Shown here: piece by piece, positions 1-5,033 of the stretch
Layout: each line of letters begins with the position of its first letter
How positions within the stretch are numbered: the first letter of the stretch is position 1
Assembly: GCA_947383275.1 (NCBI GenBank)
Contig: CANDCW010000106.1
Span: forward strand, 1 to 6,961
Direction of reading: 5' to 3'
Length of the DNA stretch: 6,961 nucleotides
From: an uncultured Bacillota bacterium
GTDB lineage: Bacteria; Bacillota; Clostridia; Oscillospirales; Oscillospiraceae
The notes under the pieces: model-generated
The model's database searches: none
Told to the model about the DNA's origin: nothing
The model's input: only the letters and a program-made list of their open reading frames with translations
Program-made: the position numbers and the translations under genes

Positions 1-511
1 TTGCTCCGCTGAACTGCACCTTGCTCCGGCAGGGGCGGGCATCGTTTTTTTCCGGCAAACCCGCCGCGTACTTCACCCGCTCCACCCGGGCGTACAGCCT
101 TGCGGCGTTGGCGGTAAACTCCTCCTGGGGCTCCCACTTCGGGCCCCTGGGAAAATCCTCGGGCAGGAACGGGTGCAGCTCGGCGGCCCGGGGGCCGCAG
201 GACAGCGCCAGCGTGATCCGCCGCCGGTCGCCCTCGCCCTTCTCCGTCTGTTCCAGGGTCAGCTCGCCCTCAAACTGCCGGAAGGCCCGGGCGGTCTCTC
301 GGGGCCGGTCCAGCAGAAAGGCGAATGCATCCCCCTGGGCGGGCAGCGCCGCAGACAGATAGGTTTCTATGTTGGTGGCGGTCAGGGTACAATGTCCGTC
401 CCCGAAGCGGACCAGCACGGCGTTTAAGACGGGGATGGACGATTTGCGGATGATGCCGCTCACCCGGTCCAGCGCCTGGACAAAGGCCTTTGCGTCTACC
501 GTTGCTCTCAT
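1..511 (-). CDS. DnaN-like sliding clamp (DNA polymerase III beta subunit family), 5' part only
   Basis: The frame is open from the ATG at 511 to the window edge, giving 170 residues without a stop; the C-terminal part lies outside the window. The beta clamp is a ring on DNA that tethers polymerases and repair factors. Residues 1-120 follow clamp domain 1: an N-terminal helix (AFVQALDRVSGI), then SSIPVLNAVLV, LTATNIETYL and LPEDFP, which match the order and spacing of E. coli DnaN (LPILGNLLL, LTGTDLEM, LPAADFP). Domain 2 begins near residue 130 (EEFTANAARLYARVERVKYA). The start is supported by AGGAGG at 528-523 and by a 4-base ATGA overlap with the upstream ThiF-like gene. The sequence diverges strongly from housekeeping DnaN, and its place in a ThiF/JAB operon suggests an accessory clamp. 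The partner-binding pocket lies in the missing part, so function is inferred from fold similarity only. Confidence 0.8.
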   Translation of the reverse strand, partial: MRATVDAKAFVQALDRVSGIIRKSSIPVLNAVLVRFGDGHCTLTATNIETYLSAALPAQGDAFAFLLDRPRETARAFRQFEGELTLEQTEKGEGDRRRITLALSCGPRAAELHPFLPEDFPRGPKWEPQEEFTANAARLYARVERVKYAAGLPEKNDARPCRSKVQFSGA

Positions 512-1284
512 GCCGCTTTCTTCCTCCTGTTTGTTTTTTGCAGCTCGGGCCGCACGTTGACAGACTGGGTGGAAAAGGTCACCTTCCGCACTGTGCTGCT
601 GCCCGTGGCCAGAATGTTGTAGATCATGTCCACCACTATCGTGGCCGCCGTGATGTTGGCCGCCATGCTCTGGGGGGCCGACACCGACGCCTCGGCGCAG
701 GATAATTCCGTGGGGAACTTGTCCGTCTCCACCAGCACATCCGGGTAGACCATGCCGATGGGCGGGTAGTAGGTCTTGCCGCCCCGGCGCACGCCGCATA
801 CCACCTGGCCGGTGAACTCGCCGTTGCCGCTGTCGATGTAGATCAGCTCCTTGGCCTGGTAGAACACCCGGTGGCACAGCTGCCGGGACTTGTTGTTGTC
901 CACCGCGCCGATGAGGATGACCTGCTCCGGCTCCCGCACGCCGTAGGCATGGCCGGGCAGCCGCATCAAATGGTATTCGGGCGTCAGCAGCGTCCGAAGC
1001 TGCTCCTCATCCTCCACGAAGGAGGGCACATATTCCGTCTCCAGGCCGAACACGGCGGAATACCGCTCCGCCAGCACCCTGGCCTTGTTCTCCCCCAGGT
1101 CGGCGGGGGTGAAGTTCTGCCGCACCAGGTTCTTCTCCTCCACCACGTCGCCGTCGCAGAGGATGAACCGCACCGGACGCTTCAGGGAGTACAGTAGCCG
1201 GTACAGGTGGGGCGCGATGTGCCCGCCGGTGCCGCCCGCGCCCAGCATGACGATCTTCACCGGGCGGGTCATGGAGAACTTCAT
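508..1284 (-). CDS. ThiF/E1-like adenylyltransferase, PRTRC-type
   Basis: A 258-residue Rossmann-fold enzyme of the ThiF/MoeB/E1 superfamily. Such enzymes adenylate the C-terminal glycine of a ubiquitin-like or sulfur-carrier protein. Visible ATP-site features are the glycine loop GAGGTGG (15-21), the acidic pair D44/D46, the VVEEKNLVRQ block (47-56, with N52, R55, Q56), K67 and D129 in GAVDNNKSR. C196 in ELSCAEAS sits about where E1-like proteins carry a catalytic cysteine. The paired CxxC zinc motifs of MoeB/ThiF are absent, and the layout fits the ThiF-related proteins of PRTRC cassettes. The start at 1284 is chosen because GGGAGG lies at 1297-1292 and the ATG overlaps the stop of the upstream gene (ATGA); an in-frame extension to 1419 would lie inside that gene. 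The stop overlaps the start of the clamp gene. The natural substrate is probably the ubiquitin-like domain encoded just upstream, which is an inference. Confidence 0.9.
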   Translation of the reverse strand: MKFSMTRPVKIVMLGAGGTGGHIAPHLYRLLYSLKRPVRFILCDGDVVEEKNLVRQNFTPADLGENKARVLAERYSAVFGLETEYVPSFVEDEEQLRTLLTPEYHLMRLPGHAYGVREPEQVILIGAVDNNKSRQLCHRVFYQAKELIYIDSGNGEFTGQVVCGVRRGGKTYYPPIGMVYPDVLVETDKFPTELSCAEASVSAPQSMAANITAATIVVDMIYNILATGSSTVRKVTFSTQSVNVRPELQKTNRRKKAA

Positions 1285-2684
1285 TGGCGATCCTCCCACG
1301 GCTTCTCCGCCGGCGCTTCCGCCATCGGACGCAGTACCGGCAGGGCCTCCCTCCGCAACAGCGTCACCTGGGTGCGCCACTCTCTGGGGAACACCGCGCC
1401 GAAACTCTCCAGCACGCAACCGGGGGGCAGGGTCAGGTAAGCACCGCCGCAGGACATCCGCACGGTGATATCCGGGAAGAACTTGTCCAGCCGCCCCACC
1501 ACAATGTAGATCCGGGTGGCCCGCTCATCCTCATCGTCCACACGGGAGAATTTGGCCTCCATGCTGTTGTGGCTGTGTATGTCGATGTAGTGCAGGTAGC
1601 GGTCCTCCGGCAGGTCATCCTGGGTCAGGTCGGCGTCAATGTGGGCTTTGGTCACCCGCTGTTTCGGGATGTGCGCCACAAATTTCTCCTCCTCCCTGTC
1701 CCAGAAGATGTGGGCCAGCGCCTCAAATTCCTCGGGGCCGCTCATGCAGCAGCGGAAGAAGGAGATGATCTGGGCCAGCAGCTCCATGGGCACCAGCGGA
1801 AGGGCCGGGGTAAACCCGGCCACAACCGAAGGGAGGTCGATCACGCAGTCCTTGGGGGCGATGAACTCCCCCAGCTCGCTTTTCCGCAGCTCGTACACCC
1901 TGCCGTCCCCGCCGGGGATGGCGCAGATGGTCTTGTCCGACGCCCGGGCCTCCTCCAGGGAGGCGAACACCCCCTTGTAGGCGGCGATGCCCTTGCTCTG
2001 GGCGGTGACCTTGGGCTTCACCAGGCAGTCCGGGTTCTTGTCCTTGGCCTTCTTGAGGTTGTCCAGGAATGCCTTGGAGGTTTCGATCTCCGACTTGACG
2101 GAGGCGATGGTGGTGCCCTTGGGGTCGGTGATGGGCTTCACGGTCTTGCCGTACTCCACCGTCCAGGACACCTTCTTGCCCTCGCCCAGCTCGGGGAAGT
2201 CCTCCGACTTGGCGATGCGAAGTTCCTCGAAGGTCATGCCAGGGTCGGCGATGTCCTCTTTGGCACTGCCGTAGTGGAACACCGGGGCCTTCTCAAACAG
2301 GGACTTGGCCGCTTTTTGCTCCGCCTTGGCCTCCTGCTCCGCCATGGCGGCGGCCAGGGGGTCGATGTCCAGCGGGGGCTGTGCTGCCGGGGCCGGGGTT
2401 GCCACAGGCGCGGGGGCCGGGGCAGGCTGTACTACCGGGGCCGGGGCGGGTGGAATGGGCTGGACATTCTGGAACGCAGGCTGTTGTGCCACCGGGGGCA
2501 CGGGTTGGGGCTGCGCCGGGGGCACAGGTGCGGCAGGCGGGGCCTGCTGGGCCAACGCTGCCTCGAAGGGGTTCACGCTGCTGGGGGTGGTGCCGCCGGA
2601 CGCGCCGCCAAAGATGGAGGCGATGTCCAGGCCGTCGCCGGTCATCTCGGTAAAGGGGAATCCGCTGTTGTTGGGCTCACTCAT
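1281..2684 (-). CDS. PRTRC-C-like (ubiquitin-like) and JAB/MPN metalloprotease fusion protein
   Basis: A 467-residue protein in several parts. Residues 1-40 hold a hydrophilic head; about 40-108 are Pro/Ala/Gln-rich low complexity, likely disordered; about 110-130 are a charged helix. Residues about 134-192 contain VFHYG, DPGMTFEELR and FPEL, which resembles PRTRC system protein C, a family classed as ubiquitin-like beta-grasp. Residues about 270-425 resemble PRTRC protein A: PALPLVPMELLAQI, then the JAMM signature H370-S-H372 followed after seven residues by S380 and D383, with E319 a candidate for the catalytic glutamate. JAB/JAMM proteins are zinc isopeptidases that process or remove ubiquitin-like proteins. 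The start at 2684 follows GAGGAG at 2698-2693; the longer in-frame start at 2744 lies within a terminator stem. It is first in the operon and its stop overlaps the ThiF-like start. The JAB call is strong; the ubiquitin-like call is from remembered family patterns and is moderate. Confidence 0.82.
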   Translation of the reverse strand: MSEPNNSGFPFTEMTGDGLDIASIFGGASGGTTPSSVNPFEAALAQQAPPAAPVPPAQPQPVPPVAQQPAFQNVQPIPPAPAPVVQPAPAPAPVATPAPAAQPPLDIDPLAAAMAEQEAKAEQKAAKSLFEKAPVFHYGSAKEDIADPGMTFEELRIAKSEDFPELGEGKKVSWTVEYGKTVKPITDPKGTTIASVKSEIETSKAFLDNLKKAKDKNPDCLVKPKVTAQSKGIAAYKGVFASLEEARASDKTICAIPGGDGRVYELRKSELGEFIAPKDCVIDLPSVVAGFTPALPLVPMELLAQIISFFRCCMSGPEEFEALAHIFWDREEEKFVAHIPKQRVTKAHIDADLTQDDLPEDRYLHYIDIHSHNSMEAKFSRVDDEDERATRIYIVVGRLDKFFPDITVRMSCGGAYLTLPPGCVLESFGAVFPREWRTQVTLLRREALPVLRPMAEAPAEKPWEDRQ

Positions 2685-2712
2685 AATCTTTTCTCCTCTC
2701 GTGTTTGGGGAC

Positions 2713-2749
2713 AAAAAAGGACCGTGAACCGCCCCACGGGGCAACTCAC
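2713..2749 (-). terminator. Intrinsic terminator or attenuator in the leader of the JAB-ThiF-clamp operon
   Basis: Read on the minus strand, GTGAGTTGCCCC (2749-2738) pairs with GGGGCGGTTCAC (2735-2724 side) to give about 11 base pairs, three of them G-U, around a small loop. After five bases come six T residues (2718-2713). This is the form of a rho-independent terminator. It sits about 30 bases before the ATG at 2684 and no minus-strand gene lies upstream within the control region, so it most likely terminates the operon's own leader (attenuation) rather than a preceding gene. Confidence 0.6.
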
Positions 2750-2839
2750 AGTCTTCTCGTCCTTGGTATTTTGTTCTTCCAGGCCGTTTCGGTCCGGCGG
2801 AGGGCAGACTTCACCCCTTTCCACGCCGTTCCTCCCTCG

Positions 2840-2867
2840 CTTACTCCGCCCTAACTTACTCCGCCCT
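2840..2867. repeat. Tandem 13-base direct repeat (CTTACTCCGCCCT), 15-base period
   Basis: Two perfect copies of CTTACTCCGCCCT lie at 2840-2852 and 2855-2867, separated by AA. On the minus strand they fall between the candidate promoter near 2889-2881 and the first gene, so they would be in the operon leader or serve as a DNA binding site. Each copy contains CTCCGCC, whose complement GGCGGAG occurs once more at 2796-2802, allowing alternative RNA pairings. Confidence 0.7.
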
Positions 2868-2880
2868 GAAATACAAGTCC

Positions 2881-2889
2881 ATTGTACCA
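2881..2889 (-). promoter_or_regulatory. Candidate extended -10 promoter for the JAB-ThiF-clamp operon
   Basis: On the minus strand the sequence TGGTACAAT (2889-2881) matches an extended -10 element (TGnTATAAT) with one mismatch. No good -35 hexamer is found at the usual distance, which is tolerated with an extended -10. Initiation here would give a leader of about 190 bases before the ATG at 2684. It is the best minus-strand candidate seen in the control region, but weakly supported. Confidence 0.35.
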
Positions 2890-2906
2890 TGCCGGGGCGC
2901 AGGCGG

Positions 2907-2929
2907 ATAGGTGGAGGGGGTCCACCTAT
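2907..2929. repeat. Inverted repeat with 9-base arms in the divergent control region
   Basis: ATAGGTGGA (2907-2915) and TCCACCTAT (2921-2929) are perfect reverse complements around GGGGG. The right arm runs into TTTTAA on the plus strand, so it could act as a weak plus-strand terminator insulating the polymerase promoter just downstream, or as an operator between the two divergent promoters. The sequence does not decide between these. Confidence 0.55.
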
Positions 2930-2935
2930 TTTAAT

Positions 2936-2949
2936 CGAACATATGGACA
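2936..2949. promoter_or_regulatory. Degenerate LexA (SOS) box overlapping the polymerase promoter
   Basis: CGAACATATGGACA matches the Bacillus/Clostridium SOS box CGAACATATGTTCG perfectly over its first ten bases, but the second half-site is GGAC instead of GTTC. It overlaps the -35 hexamer (2944-2949), the right place for a repressor, and the gene downstream is a Y-family polymerase, a classic SOS target. The imperfect half-site limits confidence. Confidence 0.45.
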
Positions 2950-2972
2950 GCCCGCTTTCCGTAGTGTATAAT
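2944..2972 (+). promoter_or_regulatory. Sigma-A promoter for the Y-family polymerase gene
   Basis: The -35 hexamer TGGACA (2944-2949) has one mismatch to TTGACA, and the -10 hexamer TATAAT (2967-2972) is perfect, with 17 bases between. Transcription would start near 2979, about 34 bases before the ATG at 3013. Confidence 0.75.
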
Positions 2973-3012
2973 AAGTTCGGACTGTGGGACGATGGTAAGG
3001 GGGGTGCCGGAT

Positions 3013-4534
3013 ATGAAAGAGCGCGTTTATTTTGCCATACCTCAGCAGCTTTTACGCTTCCGTGGAGTGCATCGAGCGCAAGCTGGACCCCCTGACCACC
3101 AATCTGGTGGTGGCGGACAAGAGCCGTACTGATAAAACCATCTGTCTGGCGGTGACGCCCTCGCTGAAAGCCTACGGCATCTCCGGCCGGGCGCGGCTGT
3201 TCGAGGTGGTACAGCGGGTGGCGGAGGTGAACGCACAGCGTCAGCAGAAAGCGCCCGGGCGGCAGTTCACCGGCTCCTCCTGGCATGACCCGGATGTGAA
3301 AGAGCACCCGGAGCTGGCCCTGGATTACCTGGTGGCCCCGCCCCGGATGGCCCACTATATCGAATGGAGTACGAAAATTTATAACGTCTATTTGAAATAT
3401 GTGGCCCCTTCTGATATAAGCGCATACTCCATCGACGAAGTGCTGATGGACGTGACCAACTACCTGCCCACCTACAAGCTCACCCCCAGGGAGCTGGCCC
3501 GGAAGATCGTGCTGGATGTGCTGGACACCACCGGCATCACCGCCACGGCAGGCATTGGCACCAACCTCTATCTGGCGAAGGCGGCCATGGATATCTGGGC
3601 CAAGCACACCAAGCCGGACAGGAGCGGCGTTCGTATCGCGGCCATGGACGAGATGAGCTACCGTCGCCTGCTGTGGGACCACCGCCCCCTCACCGACTTC
3701 TGGCGGGTGGGACCGGGCTACGCCAAAAAGCTGGAGGCACAGGGGCTCTACACCATGGGGGATATTGCCCGGTGCTCCATCGGCAAGCCAACCGACTATT
3801 ATAATGAAGAGCTTCTTTACAAAATGTTCGGTGTGAACGCAGAGATATTGGTGGATCATGCATGGGGGTATGAGCCGGTGGCTATGGCCGACATCAAGGC
3901 GTACAAGCCCGAGACGAAAAGCATCGGCTCCGGCCAGGTGCTCACCTGTCCCTACTCCTTTGATAAGGCCCGGATGGTGGCCTGGGAGATGGCGGACCAG
4001 CTTGCCCTGGATTTGGTAGGCCAGCGGCTGATGACCAACCAACTAACCCTCACGGTAGGCTATGACATTGAAAACCTCCAGGATTCTGAGCGCCGGAAGC
4101 AGTACCACGGCGAGGTCAAGACGGACCGCTATGGACGGCAGATCCCCAAACACGCCCACGGCACCGCCAACCTGGAGGAGTACACCGCCTCCTCCAAACG
4201 CATCACGGCGGCGATCCTGGAGCTGTATGACCGAATTGTGGACAAAAACCTGCTGATCCGGCGGATGAATCTCACCGCCAACCGGGTGATGGATGAAAAC
4301 GACCTCCCCGCCGAATCCGCCATGGAACAGCTTGACCTGTTCACCGACTATGCCGCCGCACAAGCTAAAAAGGAAGCGGAAGCGGCGGAGCTGGCCCGGG
4401 AGCGGAAGCTCCAGGAGGCCATGCTGGGCATCAAAAGCAAGTACGGCAAAAACGCCATTTTGAAAGGGACGAACCTTATGGACGGCGCTACCGCCGCCGA
4501 CCGCAACAGCCGTATTGGAGGGCATAAGGCGTAA
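3013..4534 (+). pseudogene. Y-family (UmuC/DinB-type) DNA polymerase, frameshifted at the catalytic aspartate
   Basis: Y-family polymerases copy damaged DNA. The native start is the ATG at 3013, after AAGGGGGG (2997-3004), and gives MKERVYFAI. The frame then breaks after 3039 and stops at 3130-3132 after 39 residues. From 3041 the frame 2 continues LSSFYASVECIERKLDP to the stop at 4532-4534. Inserting two bases (GA) after 3039 restores AIDLSSFYASVE, the family's first metal-binding motif, giving about 507 residues, the length I expect for this family in Clostridia. The rest is intact: the SIDE motif (YSIDEVLMD, restored D142/E143), the GIGTNLYLAKAAMD block, the FWRVGPGYAKKLEAQG helix-hairpin-helix region, and a C-terminal clamp-binding QLDLF. 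A TTG at 3032 could start the second frame but would lack the catalytic Asp. The even preservation of the rest suggests a recent deletion or a sequence error. Confidence 0.88.
4328..4342 (+). other. Beta-clamp binding motif QLDLF in the Y-family polymerase
   Basis: The codons read QLDLF (restored residues 440-444), a match to the bacterial clamp-binding consensus QL(S/D)LF. It lies after the little-finger region and before a Lys/Glu/Ala-rich helical tail, the usual place in Pol IV/V-type polymerases. It predicts that the polymerase docks on a DnaN ring, either the host's or the accessory clamp encoded at the left edge. Confidence 0.75.
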
Positions 4535-4535
4535 A

Positions 4536-4949
4536 ATGGGAGCTTACGACGATATTATCAACCTGCCTCACCCCACATCCGCCAAGCATCCCCGTATGCC
4601 CATGGCGGACCGGGCGGCTCAGTTTTCACCCTTTCAAGCCCTGTCCGGCTTCGGTTCGGCCATTCGAGAGACAGCCCGCGTCACTGGGGAACGAGTGGAG
4701 CTTACCGAGGACGAAAAGGCCATTCTGGATGAAAAGCTCCGCCTGCTGCTGGAAACAGGCGGGGAAGCCATATTCACATATTTTCTGCCCGATGGAAAAA
4801 AAGAGGGTGGGGCCTACGTCGCGGCCATAGGCACGGTCAAAAAAATTGACCCGTTGGAGGGCTGCGTCATCCTTACAGACCGCACCGCCATCCCCATTGA
4901 GGATATTCTGGAGATCGAAGCCCATGCGCCGCCGGGAGAAGGCTTGTAA
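4536..4949 (+). CDS. YolD-like family protein
   Basis: A 137-residue protein with the YolD-like signature near its N terminus: HPTSAKHPRMPMADRAAQFSPF (split across residues 12-33), then a helical stretch rich in Glu (TEDEKAILDEKLRLL) and a C-terminal beta part (GGAYVAAIGTVKKID, IPIEDILEIE). YolD-like proteins are encoded beside UmuC-type polymerases in Bacillus (yolD-uvrX) and are thought to be their partners, taking a UmuD-like place; the biochemical role is not settled. The start at 4536 is two bases after the polymerase stop, with GGAGG at 4517-4521 or AAGG at 4526-4529 as ribosome binding site; a TTG start at 4515 would sit on that GGAGG and is unlikely. It is almost certainly co-transcribed with the polymerase gene from 2944-2972. 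The reading frame is intact although the polymerase is not. Confidence 0.85.
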   Translation: MGAYDDIINLPHPTSAKHPRMPMADRAAQFSPFQALSGFGSAIRETARVTGERVELTEDEKAILDEKLRLLLETGGEAIFTYFLPDGKKEGGAYVAAIGTVKKIDPLEGCVILTDRTAIPIEDILEIEAHAPPGEGL

Positions 4950-4972
4950 GTTTTGCCGCTTTCCTCTATAAT
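4944..4972 (+). promoter_or_regulatory. Sigma-A promoter for the DUF4317 gene
   Basis: TTGTAA (4944-4949) and a perfect TATAAT (4967-4972) are 17 bases apart. The -35 hexamer overlaps the stop codon of the YolD-like gene. Transcription would begin near 4979, so the DUF4317 gene can be expressed apart from the polymerase operon. Confidence 0.65.
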
Positions 4973-4988
4973 GTAATGGATACTTTGA

Positions 4989-5007
4989 TTGCGCGGCATC
5001 CGCGCAA
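4989..5007. repeat. Perfect dyad TTGCGCGG-CAT-CCGCGCAA in the DUF4317 leader
   Basis: Eight-base arms (4989-4996 and 5000-5007) are perfect reverse complements with a 3-base loop. The dyad lies about ten bases after the predicted transcription start and 26 bases before the ATG at 5034, with no T tract next to it, so it is not a typical terminator. It may be an operator, or a stable 5' hairpin that affects mRNA life or ribosome access. Confidence 0.6.
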
Positions 5008-5033
5008 AATACATTTGAAACTGCGAGGTCACC

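Noticed and set aside
1281..1419. Upstream extension of the ThiF-like protein to 1419
   Set aside because: The added 45 residues are low-complexity, lie within the upstream coding region, and the ATG at 1284 has a good GGGAGG and starts right before the Rossmann strand.
2685..2744. Upstream start of the JAB fusion at 2744
   Set aside because: It would place the start in the terminator stem and lacks a ribosome binding site, whereas the ATG at 2684 has GAGGAG at the right distance.
3034..3045. Programmed ribosomal frameshift in the polymerase gene
   Set aside because: No slippery heptamer or stimulatory structure is seen at the break, and any shift would still leave out the Asp codon bases, which are simply missing.
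1284..3095. Long plus-strand open frame of about 600 codons
   Set aside because: It lies antisense to the JAB fusion gene, is His/Gly/Arg/Leu-rich without recognisable domains, and is explained by the GC-rich codon pattern of the opposite strand.
2681..4042. Minus-strand open frame of about 450 codons opposite the polymerase
   Set aside because: The plus strand encodes a clearly recognisable Y-family polymerase here; the minus frame crosses the control region, has no family resemblance and no ribosome binding site.
3032..4534. TTG at 3032 as the true start of the polymerase
   Set aside because: It has no fitting ribosome binding site and would drop the catalytic Asp motif; the ATG at 3013 with AAGGGGGG and MKERVYFAI matches the family N terminus, so a 2-base deletion explains the break.
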